Assembly: GCF_016584105.1 (NCBI RefSeq)
Contig: NZ_NRSM01000016.1
Span: 21,443-85,442 of the forward strand
Source of the DNA: Ectothiorhodospira shaposhnikovii
Lineage (GTDB): Bacteria; Pseudomonadota; Gammaproteobacteria; Ectothiorhodospirales; Ectothiorhodospiraceae
Direction of reading: 5' to 3'
DNA: 64,000 nt
The notes beneath the pieces were generated by a model. It had not been told where the DNA came from, searched no databases, and saw nothing but the letters and a program-made list of their open reading frames with translations. Both the position numbers and the translations under genes were made by a program. Shown here one piece after another: positions 54,269-62,109 of this stretch. Every line of letters begins with the position of its first letter. The first letter of the stretch is position 1.

Positions 54269-56173
54269 TTACGGCGTTTGGCGGCCAGTCGGTTTCAGAT
54301 GGGGGTTGGGTTGTGGTAGAGAAGCCTGTTCGCCGAACACCCGTCGGATATCCGGTAGCAGGATGCCCTTGATCGTCGAGCTGCGCCGCTCTCCGGTAAC
54401 CATATACCGGTGGATGTTGGTGCCGTCATCCTGCCTGGCGTGGAGCTTGAGCTTCATGAAACGCTTCTGTACATGCTCCCATCCGCCCTCCACGTTTACC
54501 TGGGCGGCGTAGTCCCTGAAAATGCCGGGACTGACCAGCAGCAGGCCCTCTTCGACCACGTGCAACCGGGCTGCGGTGTTGTTGACCTCCAGCCGGCGCT
54601 GGGCCACTTCGGCCTTCAGCCAGGTCAGGAATCGTCGGCCTTCGTCTGACGGTGTGCCGTCGCTGGGGAGCGCAAGCGGCTCAGACACGGAATCAGTGGG
54701 TTCTAGCATGGTTTGTGGAGTCGCCGCCGACGGTGAAGGCGATGCAGTTGCAGGGACTGGTAAGGCGGTTTCGGGTTCAGTCTGGCAGGGTGGCATCGGC
54801 AGGTCTTCAAAGAGCGGGTCATCCAGGAGGGGGATTTTTTCCCGGGGTACCTGGTTGCCCGTCGAATCCATGTGGCGATGTGATGCCACCTTGTCGAGGA
54901 GCGTTTCTGCCGGGGCTTCATGGTGGGTGATGTCCCTGAAAGGCGCGTCCCCATGAGAGTTGTCCGAGCCACTTCCGTCATCGGCGTCGGGGGTGACGGA
55001 GCCTTCAAATGGCGTGGGTCTGGTGTCGACACTCGGCCAGACCCGCTGAGCGGGGATGCGGATCAGCGTCAATCCATGAGACCAGCCATCACCGGCCACG
55101 GTGGCCCGCCAGATGGCCCGGTCTCCGCAAGGTTCCAGGACACCATGCTCCTGGAGCGTGTCATAGATGCGGTCATTGGAGGAGGGGATGCCGGCATGCC
55201 CCTCTGCCCCCAGATGGGCGCGCAGGGCATCCACGGCGCGCTTGGACACCAGCCAGAGGTCATCACCCACCAGCCAACCGGCGGCGCCGTTGCGGTTGAG
55301 TGGTAGTTCCCCCTGATCCAACAGGTATCGCAATCCGATCAGCAGCCGCTCCCACAGAGGCTTGGTCCGGCTGGCGACGGGGCGCGCCGTATCGCCAGCC
55401 CCCAGGTTTCGGGCCACGGACAGGCCATCGGCCTGCTGGATGATCTCTCCCAGAGCACCGGCGTCGTCCATGTCACCCGAGAGGGTGGCGAGCCAGGCGG
55501 CGAACAGCACCTGGTCCGAGGCCAGCCAGGCAATGCCTCGGGCGGGGATAATCTGGTGTGCCAGAAGTGGTGCTGCCCGCTCATGGAATCGGTGTCTGCG
55601 GCCGCGGCGAAACTCGATGCTGTAATGCCGGCAGCCATCGACTGCGGTCATGGGGCCGATCCATGGCTCCCAGTGGCCCAGGCTACGGCCCTGGCCGTCG
55701 TACAACGACACCTGCTGATCGACGGCGGGTTTGCCGATATCGTGCAATAAAGCCGCAGTGGCCACGGCATAGGTCCAGGCATCCTGGCATTGGGCGATGC
55801 GTTCCGCCGTGGCACCCACGGGCAACAGTCGTCCCCGACGGATCAAGAGCGCCTGTAGCAGTACATCCAGACCGTGGTCAAGCATACCCCCTAGTCCGGC
55901 ATGGTGATGGGCCTCTGAGGCCGGGAGACATTGCACATGGGCTGCATAGCGGTGGATGGCCGCCATCACCAGGGCCTGGTAATGCCTGGCCGGCAGGGCG
56001 GTCAGGGCGGAGATCTGGGTCAGCAGAGCCTGTCGGTGGGATGGCTGGAGCAGGGCAGTGCTGTCCTGGACGGGAATGAGCTGGCTCCCCGTCACTTCAG
56101 GGGTATTGGAGGTGCTGCCGCCGGGTTGTGGGCGGCCCAGGGATCGGCTGAACCAGGATCTCAGGGTGTTCAT
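54269..56173 (-). CDS. traI: MobH-type conjugative relaxase (TraI_2 domain)
   Basis: This 634-residue protein matches MobH relaxases: SEAHHHAGLGGMLDHGLDVL and AALLHDIGKPAVDQQVSLY are the HD-hydrolase-like metal motifs of the TraI_2 domain (about 40-330), and a C-terminal domain (about 520-620; FLTWLKAEVAQRRLEVNN ... LVSPGIFRDYA) corresponds to TraI_2_C. The middle is low-complexity. MobH relaxases nick oriT of SXT/PFGI-type elements. It is intact, but no T4SS or coupling genes are in the window. Confidence 0.88.
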   Translation of the reverse strand: MNTLRSWFSRSLGRPQPGGSTSNTPEVTGSQLIPVQDSTALLQPSHRQALLTQISALTALPARHYQALVMAAIHRYAAHVQCLPASEAHHHAGLGGMLDHGLDVLLQALLIRRGRLLPVGATAERIAQCQDAWTYAVATAALLHDIGKPAVDQQVSLYDGQGRSLGHWEPWIGPMTAVDGCRHYSIEFRRGRRHRFHERAAPLLAHQIIPARGIAWLASDQVLFAAWLATLSGDMDDAGALGEIIQQADGLSVARNLGAGDTARPVASRTKPLWERLLIGLRYLLDQGELPLNRNGAAGWLVGDDLWLVSKRAVDALRAHLGAEGHAGIPSSNDRIYDTLQEHGVLEPCGDRAIWRATVAGDGWSHGLTLIRIPAQRVWPSVDTRPTPFEGSVTPDADDGSGSDNSHGDAPFRDITHHEAPAETLLDKVASHRHMDSTGNQVPREKIPLLDDPLFEDLPMPPCQTEPETALPVPATASPSPSAATPQTMLEPTDSVSEPLALPSDGTPSDEGRRFLTWLKAEVAQRRLEVNNTAARLHVVEEGLLLVSPGIFRDYAAQVNVEGGWEHVQKRFMKLKLHARQDDGTNIHRYMVTGERRSSTIKGILLPDIRRVFGEQASLPQPNPHLKPTGRQTP

Positions 56174-56212
56174 GGAGGGAATGGTAAAGCCCGGCCCAAG
56201 GGGCCACCATGG

Positions 56213-56749
56213 TTATTGGTCTATCCATGTCGTGCCGGTTTTCGGGGGGTGTTTATTCCTGTTCGGTGAGGCGCTGTCAGCGGTGGTGAAGGCAGCGACC
56301 GAAAGCCAAAGCCTACGTACAACTGCTGTCGCCGTGCCACGGCTTCGGGGTTGCCGCAGTCGAGGATATCCAGCAGCACCATCGCAGTGCCGATCCGTTG
56401 TGAGGCCTGGTAGGCCCCGCCCAAGGCGTCGGCTGCCGATGCCTTGCCCCTGAGAGTGCTCTGCGACACCGATCATGCCGATGAATGCCGCCGGCAGAGT
56501 GCCGTCGGCTAGGGCGACACGCCGATAACATTTGGGCAGGTCACCGCCCCGCACGCTATGCGCATTAATCGAGTAGAAGCCAAGGATCTCCTCGGGACGC
56601 TGAGGGTCCACCATGACGAAGACCCGCGCGGTGCCGGCCTTCATCAGGCGACTTGCCGTCTCCTTCAGGTAGCGATCTACCTGGGGGACACCCGACGTAA
56701 ACGCCGCACGATCCTGTTTGGATTTGTCGAGCGGCTCGATGATGACCAT
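56213..56749 (-). pseudogene. GNAT acetyltransferase toxin (TacT-like), frameshifted
   Basis: The N-terminal part (IIEPLDKSKQDRAAFTSGVP, then LPAAFIGMIGVAEHSQGQGIG) matches GNAT toxins that acetylate aminoacyl-tRNA. After the acetyl-CoA loop at about 56440, the frame drifts; the proper continuation (ADALGGAYQASQRIGTAMVL, LLDILDCGNPEAVAR, YVGFGFRSLP) is found in another minus frame ending at 56221. A one-frame shift has therefore broken the toxin. The start overlaps the antitoxin stop (TGATG). Confidence 0.75.
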
Positions 56750-57063
56750 CAGTGCTTCTCAACCGTCTCCCGGTGGTGAGCGAAGGCCGCGCGCAGCCGG
56801 TCGGTCGGTGCTGGCGGGTTTTTCAGGGCATTAAAGAAGGCTTGGTGATCAGCGGTCGTCAGCTGGGTCACTTCATGGGCCTGGATGGTCGCTAGGGCGC
56901 GTTCGTAGGCTGCGGCCAGTACAAAGGACGACATGTCCTGTCCGGACAGTGCGGCCGCGCGCTCGATCGCCTGCTTGATGCGTGGTGCGGTACGGAAGGC
57001 GAAGCGCTCGGTATTGCGCTCATGGCTGTGGTTCGCATCATCGTGGGGGAAGGTCGTCGGCAT
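56749..57063 (-). CDS. DUF1778-type antitoxin (TacA-like)
   Basis: This 104-residue ribbon-helix-helix antitoxin has [20 protein letters not shown], then [18 protein letters not shown], the DUF1778 DNA-binding domain, and a C-terminal toxin-binding tail ([19 protein letters not shown]). It is coupled to the broken GNAT gene, so the toxin is probably inactive and the antitoxin is a relic or free repressor. Confidence 0.85.
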   Translation of the reverse strand: MPTTFPHDDANHSHERNTERFAFRTAPRIKQAIERAAALSGQDMSSFVLAAAYERALATIQAHEVTQLTTADHQAFFNALKNPPAPTDRLRAAFAHHRETVEKH

Positions 57064-57190
57064 GTGGGCCTCCTGGGTGCGTGAGTGACCAAGTCATGCC
57101 TGTACATTTCTACGGCCGCAAGGTGGCAGGGCGAGCGCGATGCCGTCAGGACAGCCCATCCCAAATCGAGATCATATCTCCAGCTTTGGC

Positions 57191-57213
57191 TGGTATACTA
57201 CCATCTGGTATAC
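57191..57213. promoter_or_regulatory. Putative relBE operator
   Basis: TGGTATAC occurs at 57191-57198 and again at 57206-57213, 15 bases apart, 27-49 bases upstream of the relB-like start. GGAGGCG (about 57226) is the ribosome site. Repeats like these are typical of ribbon-helix-helix autoregulation. Confidence 0.45.
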
Positions 57214-57239
57214 ACGCATCCCATTTGGAGGCGCCTGAA

Positions 57240-57467
57240 TTGAGCAAGCAAACGGCGGTAAGAATCCCGGATGAGACCTATGAGCGGCTGAAGGTGCTTG
57301 CGGCCAGAACGGGTCGCACGACCACCTACTACATCCGTGAGGCCATCGAGGAGCACCTGGACGATTTGGAAGATGTATATCTTGCCGAACAGACTCTGGA
57401 GCGGATTCGTCGCGGTGAGGAAACCGTGATCAGTGCCGAGGACTTCTGGCGTGACCTGGAGGATTGA
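57240..57467 (+). CDS. CopG/RelB-type ribbon-helix-helix antitoxin
   Basis: This 75-residue antitoxin (TTG start at 57240) has [20 protein letters not shown], then [21 protein letters not shown], a ribbon-helix-helix fold and acidic tail. The TTG is chosen because a GGAGG lies 8 bases before it and the family starts here. It overlaps the toxin gene by 17 bases. Confidence 0.85.
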   Translation: MSKQTAVRIPDETYERLKVLAARTGRTTTYYIREAIEEHLDDLEDVYLAEQTLERIRRGEETVISAEDFWRDLED

Positions 57468-57723
57468 ATATGCCAGTTCGGTCCAGAAAGAGGTACGAAA
57501 AATGGATCCCCAGATTCGCAAGAGAATACGTTCCTACCTCGAACATCGAGTTGCGAGTCTTGAAGATCCACGCCAGTTGGGAAAGCCCCTGACGGGGCAT
57601 TTGTCAGAACTATGGAGATATCGGGTCGGCAATTACCGTGTGATCTGCGAGGTGCGCGACTCCACACTGGTGGTTTTGGTTGTGCGGATCGCCCATCGCA
57701 AGGAAGTTTACGTAGGGTCATAA
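57451..57723 (+). CDS. RelE/ParE-type toxin
   Basis: This 90-residue toxin (GTG start at 57451) reads [20 protein letters not shown], then [20 protein letters not shown] and [14 protein letters not shown], the RelE-type mRNA interferase pattern. It is intact and coupled to the antitoxin. It resembles the truncated copy at 50544-50711. Confidence 0.88.
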   Translation: MTWRIEYASSVQKEVRKMDPQIRKRIRSYLEHRVASLEDPRQLGKPLTGHLSELWRYRVGNYRVICEVRDSTLVVLVVRIAHRKEVYVGS

Positions 57724-58005
57724 GAACATGGCCAGTGTAGTGGCACTATTCTTCCCCGCCTTGAACGGCGGGGATTGCCGCGTACTGGGTCAGGTCAAAT
57801 GTTCAAGGATCTGTTTGCTCAGGACTGAAAGGGCGGGTGGCATTCAGGCGCCATTTCCTTGCTATGAGGGGGGGATTCCTCAAGCAGGCTCAAACTTTAT
57901 ATAACAGTCATGCCCCCGAAAAAACGTCGGAATGGCCGCCCTTGACGATGACGCTTGGGATAGGTTGAATTAGCGCTTTGGTGGACGCTCATATGGAGTT
58001 GATAT
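57724..58005. other. Gap with orphan IS605-like hairpin
   Basis: No gene is supported. The only strong signal is the hairpin listed at 57754-57773. The stretch 57900-58005 carries the ribosome site (GGAG) for the NYN gene. Confidence 0.5.
57754..57773. repeat. Orphan IS200/IS605-type terminal hairpin
   Basis: CCCCGCCTTGAACGGCGGGG pairs perfectly for 7 bases around a 6-base loop and resembles right-end palindromes of IS200/IS605 elements. No tnpB or tnpA lies beside it. Confidence 0.45.
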
Positions 58006-58698
58006 TTGTCGGTAAACTCTTGGCTGTACATCGACGCGGATAATCAGCCTTCCTCGCTTGCACCCTCCGCCGTCCGCTTTCTTGAAAGCATTGGGCGACC
58101 GGCAGAGCGCGCCGTGATCGCAGGGAATGGTGCCGGACGGCGCGTGACGGACTGGGTAACGTCTCTGCGCGATACCTGCCCCGGGGTGGAAATCCTTCCT
58201 CGGATTGCGCCCATGCGAAAGCAATCCGCAGATGCCATCCTTCTGTTTGAGATGGCCCAGTTCTATCGGATACCGACGGATGACAGGCCACTGATCTTGA
58301 TCCTGTCCCGTGATGATTTGCTGATGGCGGCCGCTGAACTGCTGGCGGCAAGGGGGCATTCCGTACTGGTTGCCCTCAGTGCCGCCATGCCGTCTCCGGT
58401 CACAACGGTTCCCGTGGTGATTCTGTTTGTTGAGACCCAGAAGACACCACCGATGACTTCTGATGCTAACGTCATCGATTCCACCGTGCTGCAAAAAGCC
58501 ACCTGCGCCATTCGCCATCATCTTGGTTCCCACGGCCAAAAAACAGGTTATCTGGCGGCGGCGGTGGGGCAAGTTCTGGCCGATCTCGGCCATGACAAAG
58601 CCATGCGGACGCGGATTCTAGGTGCCATTGCGGAAGTGAGAACCGATGACGCGGGTGTACGGCGGGTATGGTTGATGGGCGGGGACAATTCGGGTTAA
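58006..58698 (+). CDS. NYN-domain (PIN-like) protein
   Basis: This 230-residue protein has an NYN-type nuclease pattern: a first acidic motif WLYIDADNQPSS, KQSADAILLFEMAQFY and LILILSRDDLLMAAAELLAA, giving three acidic sites. The C-terminal part (about 165-225; ATCAIRHHLGSHGQKTGYLA, then LGHDKAMRTRILGAI) could be a small winged-helix/OST-like domain. NYN proteins cut RNA. TTG 58006 with GGAG upstream is the assumed start. It stands alone; no antitoxin is evident. Confidence 0.65.
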   Translation: MSVNSWLYIDADNQPSSLAPSAVRFLESIGRPAERAVIAGNGAGRRVTDWVTSLRDTCPGVEILPRIAPMRKQSADAILLFEMAQFYRIPTDDRPLILILSRDDLLMAAAELLAARGHSVLVALSAAMPSPVTTVPVVILFVETQKTPPMTSDANVIDSTVLQKATCAIRHHLGSHGQKTGYLAAAVGQVLADLGHDKAMRTRILGAIAEVRTDDAGVRRVWLMGGDNSG

Positions 58699-58906
58699 AG
58701 ACGCAGGGCCTTTTCCCCTTTCGCAGGCACCCGGTGCCTGCGCGGCCCTTTGGGGTAGGCCCCTTCCCATTCAACAACCCTTCCATTCCAGCCCTTTGTC
58801 CCTTTGGGCCATTTTTTTGATATGCACAAAGCGCCACGAGAGGTCGGAATTACTCAGAAGTCGAGTGCACAAAGCAACGAAGCCAGAACCGCCGAAAATC
58901 CGGTGA

Positions 58907-59200
58907 TCAGTAGCCCGCCTCTTTCTGGTGTCGGAAGGCCAGAACATATACCGCATCGTCGGTCGGTTCGTGGCGGTACAAAGCCGCATAGCCGGAATCC
59001 CCGAAGGCAATCAATAGCTCGCGCAGCTCGGGCATTTCAGGGAACGGCCGGCCAATGTCGGGGGCCGTTTCCAACAGCAGGAATTGCCGCTCGATGGCCT
59101 GGCCGGCACGCCTGGTGGCGTCCGGTGCCTTGACGGCCAGGAACCGCCGGCATCGTTCCAAGCCTTCCGCCGCGCCTTCGGTGACGATTACTTGTGGCAC
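58907..59200 (-). CDS. ParE/RelE-type toxin
   Basis: This 97-residue protein has the ParE fold: VIVTEGAAEGLERCRRFLAV, then AIERQFLLLETAPDIGRPFP, LRELLIAFGDSGYAALYRHE and VYVLAFRHQKEAGY. The toxin start lies 13 bases inside the antitoxin gene. ParE toxins inhibit gyrase, whereas RelE toxins cut mRNA; which applies here is unclear. Confidence 0.85.
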   Translation of the reverse strand: MPQVIVTEGAAEGLERCRRFLAVKAPDATRRAGQAIERQFLLLETAPDIGRPFPEMPELRELLIAFGDSGYAALYRHEPTDDAVYVLAFRHQKEAGY

Positions 59201-59460
59201 TCAGGCGCCGCACTTTCGTCATTGGTGCCCCAAGTGTTCAACCAAGAGCGAACTTCCTGGCCGGTCAGGTGGCGGCCGGTCTCCTTGTAGGCCGCCCAGG
59301 ACGCCAAGGCTTCCTGCTTGAAGCTCTCGCGGGCTTCCTCGCGCTCGACGTACTGCCGGATCGCTTCGAGCATGATCCAGTGAGGCGAGCGGCGGCGCTG
59401 GCTGGCGAGGTGTTGGACGCGGCCTTTGAGCGCATCGTCGATCTTGATCGATGTTGCCAT
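59188..59460 (-). CDS. ParD-type ribbon-helix-helix antitoxin
   Basis: This 90-residue protein opens TSIKIDDALKGRVQHLASQR, then SPHWIMLEAIRQYVEREE, a ribbon-helix-helix antitoxin with C-terminal tail (LTGQEVRSWLNTWG). It precedes and overlaps the toxin gene. A palindromic operator candidate lies 12-35 bases upstream, and the resolvase gene runs away on the other strand. Confidence 0.85.
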   Translation of the reverse strand: MATSIKIDDALKGRVQHLASQRRRSPHWIMLEAIRQYVEREEARESFKQEALASWAAYKETGRHLTGQEVRSWLNTWGTNDESAAPECHK

Positions 59461-59472
59461 TGCCGTTCTCCT

Positions 59473-59495
59473 ATCACTTAGTAATACCTAGTGAT
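59473..59495. promoter_or_regulatory. Putative parDE operator
   Basis: ATCACTTAG and CTAGTGAT form an imperfect palindrome just upstream of the parD-like start (59460, minus). Confidence 0.45.
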
Positions 59496-59514
59496 AACTT
59501 AGTCCTTCTGGTTC

Positions 59515-59620
59515 TGTCCGTCAAACGACCATTAGCCGGTCATACCGGACATTGGCCGTTAATTACCTTGAGAGACGGGTTTCCGGACATTAAGATAGGC
59601 GGACGGATTAACGGACAAAG
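59515..59620. promoter_or_regulatory. Resolution-site-like (res) region upstream of resolvase
   Basis: TGTCCG at 59515 pairs with CGGACA at 59546-59551, and further CGGACA or TCCGGACA motifs occur near 59583 and 59611. Clustered inverted dimers 10-115 bases upstream of a serine resolvase gene are the expected form of a Tn3-type res site. Subsites are judged by eye only. Confidence 0.45.
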
Positions 59621-59629
59621 ACGAGTCCT

Positions 59630-60217
59630 ATGGCGCTCATTGGTTATGCGCGGGTATCAACATCGGAGCAGGATACTGCCTTGCAGACGGATGCGCTGCT
59701 CAAGGCCGGCTGTGACCGGATTTTCGACGACACTGTTTCGGGTGCCAAGATTGAACGTCCCGGTTTGGCCGCGGCCCTGGCGTACCTGCGCGAAGGGGAC
59801 GTGCTGGTCGTATGGCGGCTGGATCGGCTGGGGCGTTCCCTTCCGCATCTGATCGAGGTGATTGGCGCACTGGAAGCAAGGAGCGTCGGGTTTCGCTCGC
59901 TCACCGAAAGCATCGACACCACCACGCCTGGCGGGCGGCTCATCTTTCATGTGTTCGGCGCCTTGGGTCAATTCGAGCGTGACCTGATCCGCGACCGAAC
60001 AAGGGCGGGACTGGCTGCCGCCGCCGCTCGTGGCCGCAAAGGCGGGCGCAAACCCGTTGTCAGCGACGAGAAGTTGCAGCGGGCACGGCAGTACATCGCG
60101 GCGGGATTAAACGTCCGTGAGGCGGCCGCCCGCCTCAAGATTGGGAAAACGGCTTTGTATGCCGCCTTGAAAGCTGACAAGCCGGTGATTCAAGGCAGCG
60201 ATGCAAGCGACTCCTGA
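59630..60217 (+). CDS. tnpR: Serine recombinase (Tn3-type resolvase/invertase)
   Basis: This 195-residue recombinase has the catalytic serine in IGYARVSTSEQD, RLDRLGRS and the GQFERDLIRDRTRAGL helix, and a C-terminal helix-turn-helix (NVREAAARLKIGKTALYAAL). Length is normal. It lies downstream of a res-like region and a parDE pair and 400 bases from the start of a broken Tn3 tnpA, so all are likely parts of a decayed Tn3-family transposon. Confidence 0.9.
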   Translation: MALIGYARVSTSEQDTALQTDALLKAGCDRIFDDTVSGAKIERPGLAAALAYLREGDVLVVWRLDRLGRSLPHLIEVIGALEARSVGFRSLTESIDTTTPGGRLIFHVFGALGQFERDLIRDRTRAGLAAAAARGRKGGRKPVVSDEKLQRARQYIAAGLNVREAAARLKIGKTALYAALKADKPVIQGSDASDS

Positions 60218-60403
60218 CAGTTAGTGCAATCGTCATCTTGAAAAATGACACGAAGGGTCACTGCGCTTCTGGCGTCGCTGGTATCCACAGATCGGGTGGA
60301 TAAGCCTGTGGAAAAGATCTGAGTCAGACCGGCTTTGGCGGATGAACTCTAGGTTTTGAAACAGACTGGACGTTTTTTGATCAGGCTCTTGGAGGGCGAG
60401 GTG

Positions 60404-60625
60404 ATGATCAGACGCTGGTACAACCCGGGCAATGCGCGGTACTACCTGGTTCACCTGCAGCAGGACCTGCTGGGTGACTGGGTGCTTTCCACGTGCTGGG
60501 GCGGCAGCACGTCAAAGCAGGGTGCGGTCAAATCGATCCCTGTGTCCAGTCAGGAGGCAGGGCTGGCGGAAATTGAGCGGATTGCCAGGCGTCGGCGGCA
60601 GCATGGGTACCTTGAGTCACCCTGA
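60404..60625 (+). CDS. WGR-domain-like small protein
   Basis: This 73-residue protein reads MIRRWYNPGNARYYLVHLQQ, then LLGDWVLSTCWGGSTSKQGA and AEIERIARRRRQHGYLE, which resembles a WGR domain (the conserved W and G residues within WVLSTCWGG). WGR proteins occur with DNA repair or mobile elements. A GTG at 60401 is an alternative start, and an in-frame ORF extends to 60356. Its 3' end abuts the tnpA remnant on the other strand. Confidence 0.65.
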   Translation: MIRRWYNPGNARYYLVHLQQDLLGDWVLSTCWGGSTSKQGAVKSIPVSSQEAGLAEIERIARRRRQHGYLESP

Positions 60626-60629
60626 CCAA

Positions 60630-60859
60630 ATGAACCTCAACTGGCATGGCGGTGGGCTTGTCCGGGAAAACGCCCACGAAACGAACCGAGGTCAGCGAAC
60701 GGCATAGCCCAGACGGTTATGGTTGCCCCGGAGCGTTTGTATGACCTCACGGTCTTCATCGCTCAGGTGGAAAAAGCGCTCCAGCTCTTCACGTCTGGGT
60801 GCCTCAACATCAAGACCAAAGCCATCGCGCTGCTCCTGCGTCAGGAACCCGACCGGCAT
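60630..60859 (-). pseudogene. tnpA: N-terminal fragment of Tn3-family transposase TnpA, frameshifted
   Basis: From the ATG at 60859 the minus strand reads MPVGFLTQEQRDGFGLDVEA and continues to NHNRLGYAV (residues about 47-54), the DUF4158 start of Tn3 transposases. A stop arises at 60692-60694; deleting one base there restores LTSVRFVGVFPDKPTAMPVE in the next frame. The fragment then breaks off where the WGR gene begins. At most 80 of roughly 1000 residues remain. Confidence 0.75.
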
Positions 60860-60862
60860 CGA

Positions 60863-61273
60863 TCACAGCACCTCGGCGCAGAATTGGGCAGGCGTGACAA
60901 TCCGCGTACGCCCGATGTGGCTCCGTTGCAACAGGCCGGCGCAGCGATCCCCGGTCACCAGATAGTCTGCCTCGCCTTCGACGGCCATGGCCAGCAAAAA
61001 GGCATCGTCGGGATCGTCGGCTTCGTCATCGATGCTCAGCCGATCCAGAACTATGGTCCTTTGCAGGTTGTTGATCATGGTGCCAACTTTGGCGGGCTGA
61101 AGAATGGCTTGGAGTTTGGGGTAGCGGCTGGCCCGGCGGATTTCATCGAGTTGCATGCGCGAGGTGATCACCTCGAAGCGTGCTGCCCGCCAGGCACGAT
61201 AGATCGCATCGGGCGCGCCGTGGGGCGAAATCAGGGCACTGAACAGGATGTTGCTATCCAACACGACCCGCAT
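60863..61273 (-). CDS. PIN-domain toxin (TIGR00305-like family)
   Basis: This 136-residue PIN ribonuclease has acidic motifs RVVLDSNILFSALI, RMQLDEIRRA, DDPDDAFLLAMAVEGEADYL and LVTGDRC, as in putative PIN toxins of the TIGR00305 type. Its start overlaps the antitoxin stop by one base. Confidence 0.85.
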   Translation of the reverse strand: MRVVLDSNILFSALISPHGAPDAIYRAWRAARFEVITSRMQLDEIRRASRYPKLQAILQPAKVGTMINNLQRTIVLDRLSIDDEADDPDDAFLLAMAVEGEADYLVTGDRCAGLLQRSHIGRTRIVTPAQFCAEVL

Positions 61274-61512
61274 CAGCGCTTACGCGCCCAAGCTAGCGCC
61301 TCGTCAATCGCGTCCGCCACCTCTGTCTCACTCAGTTGGGCGTTGACGGTCTTGGCCTGTTCGGCACTCAGTTCCAGGATGTGGGCGCGCACCGCTTCCT
61401 CAATAAAGCGTGACAGGTCGCCTTTCCGGCCACCGCCCTGGCTGGCCAGAAAAATGCGCAGCGACTGGTCGGTGTCGGCCGAAACGGCGACGTTCCAGCG
61501 AACGGTTTCCAT
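61273..61512 (-). CDS. Ribbon-helix-helix antitoxin for PIN toxin
   Basis: This 79-residue protein opens METVRWNVAVSADTDQSLRI and continues LSRFIEEAVRAHILEL, a ribbon-helix-helix antitoxin coupled to the PIN gene. Two adjacent GTGTTTAT repeats at 61531-61546 upstream may be its operator. The pair sits next to the Tn3 tnpA start, as TA passenger genes often do. Confidence 0.8.
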   Translation of the reverse strand: METVRWNVAVSADTDQSLRIFLASQGGGRKGDLSRFIEEAVRAHILELSAEQAKTVNAQLSETEVADAIDEALAWARKR

Positions 61513-61530
61513 GATGATCTCCGGAAATGG

Positions 61531-61546
61531 GTGTTTATGTGTTTAT
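61531..61546. promoter_or_regulatory. Tandem repeat, putative PIN/RHH operator
   Basis: GTGTTTATGTGTTTAT is two adjacent copies of GTGTTTAT about 20 bases upstream of the antitoxin start. Confidence 0.35.
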
Positions 61547-61740
61547 ACGCCGACCTTTTCGGTGTGGCAATGGTTCGATAAAACGAGGGTTTTACCGAAA
61601 TCTAACAAGAAAGCCGCGACCTTCACCGCCCATCGCTCCCCAAACCCCAGGATCAGGATACGTGTTTTCCTTGAAGGGCTTCGAGGGGCATGGGTAAGCT
61701 GACGATACGGACATGACCAGAGAGTACAGGAGACATCTGG

Positions 61741-62076
61741 ATGCTGGGTCTCAAGGAGTTCAGGAAGAAGGTCAGGGTGTTTGCGGACACTGTGTGTGGG
61801 CCCCACATGCGCTCCCATCGTGTTGAATGGGATCTGGAGGCGGGTCGGCTGCGGGCGGTGGTTCGATGTGAGGACTGCCAGGGCATCCGGTGGGACATAC
61901 CTCTGGAAGCTGCGCCAAACCCTTCCGATGGTTTACGGATCGCCTTATCGAAAGACCACTGCTTGGTGGAGGCCTCGGAAGTGGGGTTTTATCGGTTTGT
62001 CTGGTACAACAGCCGGGATTCTGAGGCGGAGTACAGGCGGGCAGGTGCCTGTCTGCGCACTGGAAGTGAAGGATGA
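61741..62076 (+). CDS. Hypothetical protein
   Basis: This 111-residue protein is not recognised. It has a CEDC pair (VRCEDCQGIRWDI) and three other cysteines, so metal binding is possible but unproven. AGGAGA precedes the ATG at 61741. It lies 33 bases before the Rpn-type nuclease gene and may be cotranscribed with it. Confidence 0.55.
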   Translation: MLGLKEFRKKVRVFADTVCGPHMRSHRVEWDLEAGRLRAVVRCEDCQGIRWDIPLEAAPNPSDGLRIALSKDHCLVEASEVGFYRFVWYNSRDSEAEYRRAGACLRTGSEG

Positions 62077-62109
62077 ATCCTGCGTCACATAACCGACTCG
62101 GACTGCGAC

